A DNA stretch of 64,000 nucleotides, taken from Hyperoodon ampullatus. Its lineage: Eukaryota; Chordata; Mammalia; Artiodactyla; Ziphiidae. Made by a program: the position numbers and the translations under genes. The notes beneath the pieces were generated by a model. The model did no database searches, was not told where the DNA came from, and saw nothing but the letters and a program-made list of their open reading frames with translations. The first letter of the stretch is position 1; each line of letters starts with the position of its first letter. Of this stretch, positions 10,330-21,879 are shown one piece after another. The DNA lies in contig OX457072.1 of assembly GCA_949752795.1 (NCBI GenBank), positions 1,550,001 through 1,614,000 of the forward strand, written 5' to 3'.

Positions 10330-10750
10330 CATGGCAGAGTTTCCAGATAAAATAATCAGAATATGAAAGGCAGATGATACAAGGGAAGTGTAATTTTATT
10401 AACATAAGACAAAATAGAGCTTCTGAAGAGAAGCCTTTCTAGAGATCAAACAGGAAATTTGATCCAAGTAGGAGAAACGAACAATTCTAAATTTTTATGA
10501 ACCTAGTAGGATAAATTAAAAATGTGTAAAGCCAAAAGTGAAAGAACTACAAGAAGAAATTGACATATCTACAGATCTTTGGGGAGATTTTAATACACTT
10601 GTCTACAAAATTGATAGTAAGTGTATGAAAGATTTGAACCACACAAATTATAAAGTAAAACCAAAGGACATAGAGATATGTCTTTTCTAAAACATTATGT
10701 ACATCTTGAACATCATTTTGTTCTGCAAAAATATGCAGAAAAAGCAGCAA
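10330..10750 (+). mobile_element. Old LINE-1 ORF2 remnant (endonuclease region)
   Basis: The text around 10540-10615 resembles the part of L1 ORF2 that encodes the endonuclease GDFN motif (a 'ggggagattttaataca' string), followed by downstream ORF2-like sequence. It is heavily mutated with many stops. It is collinear with the remnants at 11560-11930 and 12480-12830, so these probably belong to one old insertion. Confidence 0.55.
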
Positions 10751-11559
10751 GTCTTCTGAGAAAAGGCGAGTTGGGGGGGGGGGACAAAACCTATATTGCT
10801 TTGTAACAAGAGCAGCAAATAAAAAGGAGTAATTGGGACTCGAGGGTGTCCTTGGACTGCCCGTGCGGATGTATGAGTGTGAACAGATGCTGGCACAGTG
10901 GTGACTAAAAATGTGCCAAAACAATAGAATGGAAATGATGGCTCAGCTTTATCTGGACCATGGCTGGTGGGTACAGAGACAAGCCAGATGCCGTCCCTTA
11001 ACTGTGCTGCTCTATGGACCTGGTTTGAAAGGGGGCTGTTTCCCCCAGTTGTCCAGTGTGCTCCGTCAGGGAGACCGCGGGAGGTGAGCAGTGCAGCGAG
11101 TGCCAAGTGCAGCACGAGCGGGACGGCACTTCTCAGGGATGGAGCCCTGCGGGCTGGTTCCTAGGATGGAGCCTGGTTCCTAGCATCTCAAGGGGGATGC
11201 TGCAGTGCTTTTCCTGCCAGAGTAGCAGTAACGTTGAAGACTTCCATTTCCAAACAGAGGTCATAATTCTACCGTCATTCTGCCTAATCTTGCCTGGGAT
11301 AGATTGTGGATGAACAAATACAATTTTTCTTCTATTCCAAAATAATTACTCTATGAATGAATCATTTATGAATGAATTTGCTTTACAGAAACACATGTTG
11401 TGCAGAATAGGTTGTATATAGAACTGGGCTGGGCTTGTAGAGAAAATGTATTTCTCCCGAATCAAATCCATAAAAACAAGTATTGGTATCACATAGACTG
11501 CATCCTCTGGCTATAGCACAATTAAGTTAGCACAATTAACAATCAGTGACAAAATAAAA
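10751..11559. other. Unassigned segment separating two pieces of an old L1
   Basis: More GC-rich than its surroundings, with a run of 12 G at about 10771-10782. I cannot name it. It may be an insertion into, or unaligned sequence of, the old L1 around it. Short ORFs (10687-11115 on -, 11056-11313 on +) show no domain. Confidence 0.35.
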
Positions 11560-11930
11560 TCATTAAAACCCCCGTATATTTTGGAATTAAGACATTTAGA
11601 AATTAAAATTGTCTTCTAAGGACTTCATCGTTCAAAGAAGAAAACATAATGGAAATGTATACAAATACATACAATGTTGTAATATAGAAATTATTAAATA
11701 TAAAAATTTGTAGGACACAGAGAAATGTATAGCCTTTAATGCATTTACTGGGGAAAATTCAAGACTGAGAATTCATTTGAATGCTAAGAAAGATGCAATA
11801 TAAAGAGAGAAATTATGAAAATGATAATTAAAATGGAAACCCAAGACAATAGAGAAGGTCAACAACACTGAAGTGCTGAAAAGATAGAAAAACAAAAGAT
11901 TAATACAAAGCCATAAACAGCATGTAATAC
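11560..11930 (+). mobile_element. Old LINE-1 ORF2 remnant (between endonuclease and RT)
   Basis: Resembles the ORF2 stretch downstream of the endonuclease: a 'ttgtaggacacag' string standing for the conserved Leu-Trp-Asp-Ala region, then a 'tatagc-tttaatgc' string and A-rich Lys/Glu-coding sequence. Many stops; non-functional. Confidence 0.6.
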
Positions 11931-11962
11931 AAGGCCTTCTACTTCTGCTATTCCTCCCCACG

Positions 11963-11965
<3 letters not shown>

Positions 11966-12011
<46 letters not shown>
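11966..12011 (+). repeat. (AC)n microsatellite
   Basis: About 23 uninterrupted AC units. Likely polymorphic. The minus-strand ORF across it is an artefact. Confidence 0.95.
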
Positions 12012-12012
<1 letters not shown>

Positions 12013-12479
12013 CTGACCAATTGTAAGAACATACAGTCAGAGGCAGCAAGGGAGAACTAATGATATAGGAAAGATCTGGGAGAGGAAAGCAGAGCAGCAA
12101 TGCGTGCTACGTGCGTGGCCCACTTTTCCTCTGCATTTTCCAGTTTGGGAGGAGTTTGCCAGCTCTGTGGCACTGTGGGGACAGCAGTTTGAAGCTAGGG
12201 CTTGCCGGATGTTAGGACCTTGAAAAGCCACACGTTAACAGAATAACCCTGAAGTGGACAGTTCCTCACCAGGGAATGCGCTCAGCCTCAAGCAATCTCC
12301 AATGCCAAATTAGTCTGTTCCCGGAGTGCTAGTGTCTTCAGATGCAAACAGAAGCAAATGAACATCCTCTCTGGAGGCAGATATCATCCTAGACTTTAAA
12401 TTATTTCTGTAAATACCCTTTTCAAATACAATGTTTTGCATGCAGTCAACACTGATGGCCAACAGGAGGAGGAGATAAG
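12012..12479. other. Non-coding DNA, nothing recognised
   Basis: No recognisable gene or repeat; lies within the span of the old L1 remnants. Confidence 0.4.
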
Positions 12480-12830
12480 AAAATGTGAATGAAAATTGCA
12501 GAAACAATAAACAGTCAACAGGGGCTTCAGAAATTGTGTTATCAGAAGCAGACACTTAATACCAATAAATTTGAAAATTTATATAAAATTGAAAAAGTCC
12601 TAAAAATAATTTTAGGGCCAATTCCAAACAAGACAAAGAAGCTTAATATTAAGGAATTCAAAGAGATATTAACAAGGATAGGGATGAAGAAGGACTGCTA
12701 ATGGGTACAGGCTTTTTCTGGGGGGTAACAAACATTTTCTGGAATCAGATACTGGTGATAGGTATATAAACTTATGACTACACTGAAAACCACTAAATTG
12801 TACACTTTAAAGGAAAAGAAACATTAAATG
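12480..12830 (+). mobile_element. Old LINE-1 ORF2 piece and L1M-type 3' end
   Basis: 12540-12690 resembles degraded ORF2 with a Lys-rich reading. 12695-12830 matches the well-known L1M-type 3' UTR string (a 'tactggtgatag' block and 'aaattgtacactttaaa'). Plus orientation, in order after 10330-10750 and 11560-11930. Confidence 0.6.
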
Positions 12831-12975
12831 TCTCCCTGTGGCAGAATAGCTTAATTTGTAATTTTGCTGATTATTCAGGAAACAAATCATTTCAGTCTTT
12901 TTTTTTTCTAGCTTTATTGAGACATCTTTGAAATGTAATGTTGTGTAAGATTAAGATGTACAACGTGATGATTTG

Positions 12976-12983
<8 letters not shown>

Positions 12984-13019
<36 letters not shown>
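12984..13019 (+). repeat. (AT)n microsatellite
   Basis: About 18 AT units inside the antisense L1 fragment, at a site that is AT-alternating in other copies of the repeat. Confidence 0.95.
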
Positions 13020-13021
<2 letters not shown>

Positions 13022-13080
13022 TGAATTGATTACCACATAGGTTAGTTAATGCTTTCCTAACCTCACATAAGTACTATTTT

Positions 13081-13353
13081 TTTTTTTTTTTGGCTGCGTT
13101 GGGTCTTCGTTTCTGTGTGAGGGCTTTCTCCAGTTGCGGCGAGCGGGGGCCCCTCTTCATCGTGGTGCGCGGGCCTCTCACTATCGCGGCCTCTCTTGTT
13201 GTGGAGCACAGGCTCCAGACGCACAGGCTCAGTAGTTGTGGCTCACGGTCCCAGTTGCTCCGCGGCATGTGGGATCTTCCCAGACCAGGGCTCGAACCCG
13301 TGTCCCCTGCAGTGGCAGGCAGACTCTCAACCACTGCACCACCAGGGAAGCCC
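13081..13353 (-). mobile_element. Cetacean tRNA-derived SINE
   Basis: On the minus strand it begins gggcttccctgg and ends in an A-rich tail (the T run at 13077-13091). Its right end, 'accagggaagccc', is the SINE head. It is flanked by a duplication of about 13-15 bases, taagtactatttt, at 13068-13080 and 13354-13366; the boundary with the T run is ambiguous. The tRNA-related promoter boxes are diverged. Two minus-strand ORFs over it are artefacts. Confidence 0.85.
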
Positions 13354-13559
13354 TAAGTACTATTTTTTTGTAGTGAGAACATTTGCGATCTATCCTCTTA
13401 GCGACTCTCATGTACATGATACCGTCTTGCTGAGTATTGTTACCATGCTGTCCTTAAGCTCTCAGAACTCATGTATCTTGTACTGAATGATCATTACCTC
13501 ACTGGGTTTATTATAGGGGAGAAAGGTATGTTCAACATTAGAATATCTATTTTTAATTA

Positions 13560-14330
13560 TAAAATTTTGAAGATATCAAATATATGCAGATGTGAAGTAG
13601 CATAACAACCACACGTGTTGGTCTCCCAACAGTTTTAGCAGCTGGCAAATCAGGACCAGTGTCCTTTCTTCTACATCCTCCATCTACTTCCCTCTACTTG
13701 CTTTGTCTATTTCGACACAAATCCTAGACATCATAAAACTTCCTTTTTAAGTAATTTAGTAAGCGTATCTAAAAAATAAAACACTTTTTCAGAATCACAA
13801 GTGCAATACATTATTATCACAAGTAATGCTTTAGTATAAACAAGTATTTAGTGCTTAAATTTTCCCCAGGTGTTTCATAACACTTTGTAATACTTTATTC
13901 AAATCAGGAGCCAAATAAAGATCATAAATTAAAGATCATACAGTTAAGACCCTTTAAAAATTGTTTTTCTTGCTATTTTCTCTTGAAATAATCAGGACCT
14001 CTATCTGATAGTGATTCTGAGAGACTGATTGTTTTCAATTGCATTACTGTGAAGTAATTTAATATATTTATGTTCCTATGCTCCCTATATATTTCCTGAA
14101 AAATCTCATCAAATGGGCTTGATGAGATTCAAGATCCATTAATTTGTCAAGAATACTTAATTGGTGATGTTATATACATCGATCAGAAGCTCCATGTTTG
14201 ATTTTCTCTCTTTTTATGAAGCCAGCCATCACCAGTGATCATTGACTAGATCTGTTATTCAATTAGAATTTTGGAAAGGATCTTAATTTGTTACCTAGAA
14301 TACATTTGTAATGGAAAACTTCCATTTTAT
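13560..14330 (-). repeat. Ancient interspersed repeat, family not assigned
   Basis: The order of short blocks ('acaaatcctagacatcat', 'ttaaattttccccagg', 'aatcaggagccaaa', 'tcaagaatactta', 'ggtgatgtta') matches a widespread old mammalian repeat that I recall but cannot name securely. The strand is a guess. No coding potential. Confidence 0.5.
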
Positions 14331-14939
14331 CAGAGAAGCTTTTACATTGTAGGTAAAAGACAATGACAAAGGACAAAGCTACATTACTTTTCTTTACTTA
14401 CAAGTTTTCGAAATATCAATATTTCCCCCAAAGCATCCTTCAAGGAGGCAAAAGGAGAGTTTTATAGCAACTCTTTAAATTTATATTTTAAACACATTTA
14501 TTTCATCACTAAATATTCTTATTGATGCTAAAATCTCGACTTAAATTGTTTTCTGTGTCCGTATAATGCATCTTCAGCAGTGTTTGATGTTGTTTTGCCT
14601 TCTACTATAACAAGATTCCTCAGGTTTATATATTACTTGCCCTGGAATTAGGTAAGCCTTTAAAAAAATATTTAGAGACCAAACTCTGGGCAGTGTGAGT
14701 ACTCAGCGCTACTCACACACTCAGGCTCTCTAGGCCTCTTAGTAGAAGGATGAGTCACGTCAGGGGATCATGCTTCTACTCCTGTTAAAGTCGTGGAGTT
14801 GTGGCTTAGACTCTTTGGCTCTGCATCTGCATCGTCTTGCTCCCACGTGGAAAAATCCCGGTTCCGAACAGCACAGGAACTTATTGCTGTTCGTCGGGAA
14901 ACTCTTCAACTACTTCTTTCTTCATTTCTTCTATAATAC
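14331..14939. other. Non-coding DNA, nothing recognised
   Basis: AT-rich, no recognisable gene or repeat. Confidence 0.4.
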
Positions 14940-16010
14940 TGATTCTGTTTAGTTTCTGCATAGTACTCAGTTCTATTACAATAGGATATGTTCTCTTTAG
15001 AAAAAAATTCACTCCATCTAGGTTTTAAAATGTATTTATGAAGAGTTTTGTAAAACAGTGTCTTAGGCTTTTGAATTTTCCTCTCTATAGTTATTCCCCT
15101 TTTTAAATTTATTTATTTTATTTATTTTTGGCTGTGTTGGGTCTTCGTCACTGCACGGGCTTTCTCTAGTTGCGGCGAGCGGGGGCTACTCTTCCTTGCG
15201 GTGCACGGGTTTCTCATTGTGGTGGCTTCTCTCGTTATGGAGCACGGGCTCTAGGTGCGTGGGCCTCAGTAGTTGCGGCATGTGGGCTCAGTAGTTATGA
15301 CTCGCGAGCTCTAGAGCACAGGCTCAGAGGTTGTGGCGCCCAGGCTTAGTTGCTCCGCAGCATGTGGGATCTTCCCGGAACAGGGCTTGAACCCGTGTTC
15401 CCTGCATTGGCAGGCGGATTCTTAACCACTGTGCCACCAGGGAAGCCCTTATTCCCCGTTTCAGGCTCCAATTTTATTTAGTTGTGCTTTGTCTCCCTAT
15501 ATCTTTTTAATCCTTTAAGTTGGTTAGGAGTTTTGTTGTTTTATTGATTTCATTAATGAATCAATATTTGCATTTATATATTAGTTCTAATTCTGGAAGT
15601 GTTCATTTTTTAACTCCTTTTTTGATTTGTAATTACTAATTCCATTCTTCTGCTCTTTGTTTTCATCTTATTTTACTTGTTTTTAATTCAGTAGAATTTT
15701 TAATTCATTTCTTTGTTTTTATTTCCAAGGGCTTCAATTCCTTATATCATAGATTTCTTTCTTAGAATTCTTTTAGCTGTTTTCCAGAGTCTGAAATATT
15801 ATGAAATCATATCATTGTTTTAAAGTAATTCTGTCATTTTCATTTTGAATTTTTATTTAATCTAAAGCTGTCAAGTTATACTTTTTTTGTTTTGCATTTG
15901 TGCTAATTTTATCTAATTTATTGTACCTACATTCAAATTGTGTTGTTACATTCTTTGTATTTTGGGGAAATTATTGAGATGGTTTTTAAGACAAGAAACA
16001 GAAAATGTTT
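14940..16010 (-). mobile_element. Degraded L1 ORF2 in antisense, split by a SINE
   Basis: T-rich sequence on either side of the SINE at 15100-15448 resembles antisense L1 ORF2 (blocks such as 'tttattgatttcattaatg' and 'ttttagctgttttccagagtctg'). Very diverged, so the assignment is tentative. Confidence 0.5.
15100..15448 (-). mobile_element. Cetacean tRNA-derived SINE, longer form
   Basis: Same head as the SINE at 13081-13353 on the minus strand (right end 'ccaccagggaagccc') but about 75 bases longer, with several related 'agttgcggc/agttatgac' segments and an A-rich TAAA-type tail. Flanked by ttattcccc at 15091-15099 and 15449-15457. Diverged from the other copies. Confidence 0.85.
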
Positions 16011-19000
16011 GCCAGTTGTTCCATGGCTACTTAAAATGAAGACATAGTCTGTGTCATCAGGGCTGACTTATGAACCACAGCTTGTAAAGCCCATCTTTGG
16101 CTGCTGAGCTACAATTAGCCTGCTAAGCTTTCCCGCTGAGTGAGGATGCTAAGCTGTCAGGCGAGGACCACTTGGCAATTCAATTTCTCCTGCTCTCAGA
16201 GCCATCAGAAGAGTTTCTTTTCCTCCGCTCCTCTCTGCCTGCAGAGCTGCTGGCACCACCCAGGACTGCTGCTGTGTGTGGTTAGGCTCCCTTGCAAATA
16301 TTTGGGGTTTGTGGGATACTTTGTTAATATTGTTCTAGATTTTGTCCATAGTTTTGTTTTGTTTTCCTTTTCTCATTTCCTTGTTTGTCTTACCCGACTT
16401 GCTATGTTCTATTTTATTTCAGGGGTAGGAAAAGTGTTGAAGATTGGGAAATCCATCAATATCTTGACCAGACTTTGATCTCAGTCATTTAATGTGATAG
16501 CATTTTGAATAGTTAAAACAGCATCAGGTAAAAACCTCCAATTCCCCCTTCTGATATAAGAACACCCTTTGACTTCCATTACATCTTGAAATTATAAAGT
16601 ATTATAATTTGAGAGTAATTATACTATTTTGGCTTCTGCTAATGGGTGGAAAGTTGGGGGAATAGTTGGAGGAACAGTTAAAACTGAGAGAGTTGACCAG
16701 GGTTAATAGAAAAGCAAACTGAAGGACCTCTTAGGACTTGAAGAGACCATCATACATGTGCCTGGATGACTTCTGCAGCAGGTGGTGCCCAGATGTCTCA
16801 TGCTGAAGAAAGCAAGTGAACAGCAGTCAGAGGGAATGACGAATCCATGCTTTTGAAGTACAAACAAGCCTTTGCATATTGCTTATTTTAAGTGTTCCAG
16901 AGCATTTTTATTTTATCCTGCTGGTTTTGTGTTTTTATTTTCAGCAGAATGTGATGACAGCCTGAACTGATTTTTTCAAATACCCAAAGTCACACTTCTC
17001 TTTTCAATAATGTTTGCTGAATAAATGAGGTTTACGTAGTTAAAATAATTAAAATTCCATTGAGGTTCCTTTAGTTATATCTGAAATAATTTAACTTTTA
17101 TGAATCATCATTAAACTTTTGCCCTGTTTTCACTTTGTGAGTTCATTTAACAAACTAAACTTTCCTTGAAATTTTATATTTTATATTTCATACCAAGAGC
17201 ACCCTCATCTGTGGGGAGAAGAGAAAGCTGGGGACAAGCAGTGAAGGTACTTCTGCTGCTGATGGAACAGAATTAGGCTTAGTATTCAAAGTTGTCTCAG
17301 CTGATGGCTGAGCAATAGAGGTTCTTCTTTAGGTCTTTGATTCATTCCCTTACCCACAAGTAAAATAGTTTATAACACAATTTTAGGCATAAATAATTTT
17401 GATTATTTTTACCAATTCTTTCATAAAACTCTTTTTTACTTGTGAGAGATTCATACTCTGAATTCATATTTTTTTATCTCAAGGAAATGATGTGTGTGTA
17501 TCTTTCTGTCTTACTTTTTTTGTAACATTAAGGATAGTAAGTAGAAGAAAGGTAGCTTTAATGGAATTAATTCTTTGTAGAGTCAAAAAGTGTCCACTCT
17601 AAAAGCCATCCAGAAATTCACGAGGGCATAGGATAAATTCCTCTATTATTGGGAAGTTAGGATAAACAAAAAGACTGTGTCATGTAGGTGTGGATGAGGA
17701 CTAGTAGTGGGGTAAAAATGTTACGATAAACTTAATGATTTAAAAGATAAAGTTGTGCATTTGTCCAGGGCTTTTATTTTACAAAATGTTTCGACAGACC
17801 TTAGGGATTTTTTTTTAATTTTTCTAACTTCTGGTTTTAGATTCATGTGAATCCTTGTGTTACATTAAGGCCAAAAATATAGGAAGGAGGGCTGACAGTG
17901 TGAGAGGGAACAGCTGGGCACCAGAGTTACGATTTGGGAGACACCAGTTCAGACTGGATGGGGTTCAGTGAGGTGACAGCAGGGTTTCAGGTGAATGGAG
18001 GAGAAACGATGCTCTTGGTGGAAGATAATCTTCCATGAATTTTAGCTTCTGGCCTGCAGCAGTGACCAAGATGAGGCTCTGTGATATTCCTGTAAACATG
18101 TAGGGGCTGGAGACGGGACAGGGGATTTAGGTGGGGGGCACTCCCATGTCTGGGTGGACAGGCACGCTGTGTCTGAGAAGTCCCTTTGCGGCCTTGAGTA
18201 CTGCTCTGGGGTTAGGAGGACAAAGTTTACTTCTTGGGAAGAGAAGCGTAAGGTAGGGCCACAATCCTCAAGGAAGTTGCAGTAACAGCTGCCAATGAGG
18301 ACGCTGAGAAACACGAGCTAATGTCAAAGCTTGCAGACCAGCAGGGGAGGGTGGGGCTGGATGGTGACCAAGACTCTAAATTATGCAACAAGCTTCATTA
18401 TCAGAATGGATGTACCACAAGGTGTACAGCGGTAACTCAGGAAACAGCAGGGCAACGCTGACACGGTCTCAAGTCATCTGAGCAAAGATTGTTCCCAGAG
18501 GGTCCTGAGGTCCAGGGGCAAATACTACTGAAAAATCTCACTGTGGTGATGGAGACGCAGGCTCGGGATCCCGCCCCCTTCCAACATCACACCTGGATTG
18601 AGCTGTGACCCGTGTGTCTAAGAGTTGTTGAAAATAAGGGTGAACAGAAGTGGGTGAGCCTGGATGTGAAGGCGAGGAGAGGGGAGGGTTCTTCTGATCG
18701 CTGCTAGTTCATTAAACAAGGCATTTACGATTACCTCAAATTTTATTTAAAAAGTAGCCTTGGAGAAGTTGAGGTGCTTATGCAAAAAGGTGAAATGGAC
18801 GGCAGGTGATAGGGTCAGGCATTTTCTAACATGTTCCTTCTGTTACATCCCAGAGTCATTCTAATTACGCTCATTCATTTTAATGACTTATTTTACTGGT
18901 ATTACTGCTTACTATTAATTCTTGATAGTTTTTAAAAAGTGGATTTCTCTCTCTCTCTCTCTCCTTCCAATAAAATTGTTTATGTCTTCCTGGCTGGATT

Positions 19001-19190
19001 AGAGAATCCATGACTCCCAAAGTACCTAGGAGTGTTCCCAGGGCCTGCAGACTGAGCAGTGAACGGTTTTCATCTCGTGGGTTAACCAGACTGTTTCCCT
19101 TTCCCAGACGCCCTAGAGAGTCACCGTAGTGAGGTGAGTTCAGAGCCCTGCCTGAGACCTCACACTCCTGAGAGCAGCGATCAGGGTGTT
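16011..19190. other. Long non-coding stretch, nothing firmly recognised
   Basis: No exon or RNA gene is supported. A (CT)n microsatellite lies at 18949-18963. 17880-18700 is more GC-rich and may contain an ancient repeat I cannot name. The ORFs at 16140-16478 (+) and 18042-18314 (-) lack domains. Confidence 0.4.
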
Positions 19191-19420
19191 CAGACCATAG
19201 ACTCTGGTGTCTTTTGAGCTTGATGGTTAAACAAATGAAGGCAGTGTGGCAGCGGGGGTCCTGTAGTCATGGTACCCTTGGGTGCTCTGTGACCCACCAG
19301 AGCTCAGGTTCCTCACCTGTCAGAGCGTGACCAGAGGGGTGCAGGAGCCTCCTCTCCTGGTTGATGTGAAACAGGACAGAACGCGTGTGAATGAACGGTG
19401 CAAACTGTGAAAAATGTTCA
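19191..19420 (+). mobile_element. MIR-like SINE fragment
   Basis: Contains the order 'actctggtgtc', 'caggttcctcacctgtcag' and a following gt-rich block as in the MIR core and 3' part. Diverged. Confidence 0.5.
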
Positions 19421-19744
19421 AACTACTAAGTATTACATCAGTGGTCTAAGTCACTTATCCTGAAATTGGGAGAAATGTTATGTAATTGTATGTAATTGTA
19501 ATCTCAAAAACCAGGGCCAATGTAATAGCCTGCTGAAAGGCTTAACAACTAAGTAATTAAAGAAAGACATCAAAAACCATGAACTATGCTTTACTAAAAT
19601 ATATTAAAATGGTTCATGCACAGAAATAATATACACCTGACATTGGATGCATTAAACATGACGCTATTAAGGTTGGGTTACTGGAGATTATGTGACCACT
19701 GAAAGCTGAAGCAGAAAATGACACCCTTATTCTCCACCCTCTGC

Positions 19745-20143
19745 GTTAGTTTGCTAGGGCTGCAGTTACAAAGTATCTCCAGCTGGGGGCTCCAGCAACA
19801 GAAATCGATTGTCTCACAGTCTGGAGGCTGAAAGGGCAAGGTTAAGGTGTGGGCAGGGCTGGCCCCTTCTGTCCGGGCCTCTCCCGAGCTGTAGAAGACC
19901 TTCTTCTCCCTGTGTCTCCTTACTTCACAGCTTCCCTCCACCTCTTCAAGTCTGCCTCTGTATCCAAATCACGCCTTTTTATGACACCAGTCGTGGTGGG
20001 TCAGGGCCCATCCTAATGACCTCATTTAAACTTGACCACCTTTATTAAGACCGTCTCTCCAAAGAAGGTCACATTCTGAGGTACTGGTTTTTAGCACTTC
20101 AACATACGAATTTTGGGGGGGACGTGAGTCCACCTGTAACACA
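19745..20143 (+). mobile_element. MLT1-type LTR (ERVL-MaLR)
   Basis: Starts 'gttagtttgctagggctgc' and contains 'cagaaatcgattgtctcacagt', 'gacaccagtcgtggtgggtc', 'cctaatgacctcattt', 'ggtcacattctgaggtactgg' and 'caacatacgaattttgg', in the order of an MLT1 LTR, ending near 'cacctgtaacac'. Likely a solo LTR of an ancient non-autonomous retrovirus-like element. The small ORFs on both strands are incidental. Confidence 0.85.
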
Positions 20144-20687
20144 CTCTCTACAGCCCACCTGACTTGATGTCAAATAAAACTGATGAGTCTTCCCCCAATG
20201 CCTCCGTTAAGAATCAACTTTCGACTTTTCTCCAGTCCCGCCATCGTAAACCCAACTCCCTCAAGGGCGAATGTGCCCTTATATACCTCTGCATTTCCAA
20301 ACGTCGATTTCCTTTTCCCAAAAGCTTTTTCTCCGCGTGACACCTTCGTAACTTCCCTCTCGTGCTGCTGGACTCTGTCACATTGTCAATTCCTCTGTGA
20401 CGCTTTATCCTAATTCCCACCCCAGCCTTGACAACAGTAAATTCTCCATAATCTCTCTGGCTCGTCTCCTCCTTGTAATGAGTTTATACTCTCTGAAATG
20501 AATAATTTTTTCTATTTATTTAGAGCTAGGTATTTCCACAGCCCAGTGCAAAAATAGTGTACACAAAACACAGCAACCACTCAATTTGGGTTAAAAGAGC
20601 AAATAAAGAATAAAAAGGTGAATTTCTGGAAATGAAGATAGATAGTGGTGATGCTGGCATGATATTAGCAGCGGCTCTTTTATTTGG
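20144..20687. other. Non-coding DNA, nothing recognised
   Basis: No supported gene or repeat; short ORFs at 20183-20413 and 20214-20420 have no known domain. Confidence 0.4.
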
Positions 20688-20855
20688 TACTTACCATGTG
20701 CCATATATGTGTTCATTGTTTTGCAAAGTCTATTCTTATTTTAAAAATAAAAATATGACACAGTGTAGTTAAATAAGCTGCCTGGGCTTATGAAGTCATT
20801 AAAAGTGGGTGCTGGGAGAAACATGAAACTCAAAGCCTGTATTCACAGCCAACAC
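20688..20855 (-). mobile_element. MIR fragment, antisense
   Basis: Follows the antisense MIR order: 'ttaccatgtgcca', 'gttcattgttttgcaaag', a region corresponding to 'ccattttacagatgagg', 'ctgcctgggct' and 'gtgggtgctggga'. Confidence 0.65.
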
Positions 20856-21656
20856 AAAGCATCTCCTAGGAAAGAAAACACTCCCTGGTGGGGGGCTCAA
20901 TGACAGGTGGTGCCGCTTATTTTGCAGAATCACCTTCCTGTAGGCGCCCTTCCTAGAAACTCAGAGATCACTGAAAGTCGAGAATCTTATCCTCAAGTTT
21001 CCCTCTACAGCTTGGTTTGTAATTAGCACAGAAATCCCCAGGTAATTTCTCACTTATTCTCCAACTTCAGACCTGGGTTTCCTCTTGGCGATGTCAAGAC
21101 TAAGAAGAGCTGAATGGAAACGGAAGCCAAGGACTAACTAACTAGGCATTTCTATTCTGCAAGACTTCCACTGCTGGGGATTGGGGATCTCTTTCATTCT
21201 CACTTATTTTACTCCAAACATTTTTGTCGTCTTCTAGTCATTTTCATTCAATTCACTCCAATCTGCATTGTAGCCGTTCTGATGTTATTCATCCATGAGG
21301 CTTTATTTGCTATAGCTTATTCAATGAACCTTCTGTCCTTTTTAATTGACCTTTTTAGATCTGAGCTCATCATAGAGTAGAGAGCTATCTCTGCATCCAC
21401 AATTAGTTTTTAGAAACCTGTAGTTTTCTTTCTCATCAGGGTCATTTATAATTACAATGTCAGACTTTTATTTTTAGAATGGAGCATAGGCATTTGTTAC
21501 CTTTAGCTGTGATTATTATTCTTACCACTCAGCTGATTTCCTTACGTCTAAAAGCTTCTCTCTCTCTAATTCATTTTATAAATATGTCACCTTTCTATTG
21601 TTTTGAACTAACTTCTGAAGGATATTGTAGCACTTTCTAACCTTCACTGTCATCAT
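20856..21656. other. Non-coding DNA, nothing recognised
   Basis: No supported gene or repeat. Confidence 0.4.
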
Positions 21657-21845
21657 GTGTATTGCCTAGGGCTGTCCTAACACGGTACCACAGACTGGGT
21701 GGCTTAAGAAACAGACATTTATAGTCTCCACAATTGTGAAGACTAGAAGTCCAAAGTCAAGGTGTTAGTAGAGTTGACTGGTTCCTTCTGAGGTTGTGAG
21801 GAAAAATCTTTTCCATGCCTCTTTCCTAGCCTCTCTCCTCAGCCA
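21657..21845 (+). mobile_element. MLT1-type LTR fragment
   Basis: Contains 'cctagggctgtcctaacacgg', 'taccacagactgggtggctt' and 'gaagtccaaagtcaaggtgtt', the 5' part of an MLT1-like LTR. It stops after about 190 bases and is followed by old L1 sequence. Confidence 0.8.
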
Positions 21846-21879
21846 AAACCTACCGTAACATTTAAGACTAGAAATCGTA

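Larger units (their letters stand above)
12898..13500 (-). mobile_element. L1M-type 3' UTR, antisense, split by a SINE
   Basis: The left part starts 'tagctttattgagac' and contains 'gtgatgatttgatac', the reverse complement of a common L1M 3' end. It runs to 13080 and resumes at 13354-13500 ('gtgagaacattt', 'accatgctgt') on the far side of the SINE at 13081-13353. An (AT)n run occupies about 12984-13019. The nesting shows the L1 is older than the SINE. Confidence 0.75.

Noticed and set aside
11966..12011. CRISPR-like or other ordered repeat array
   Set aside because: Simple dinucleotide microsatellite; no repeat-spacer array is present anywhere in the window.
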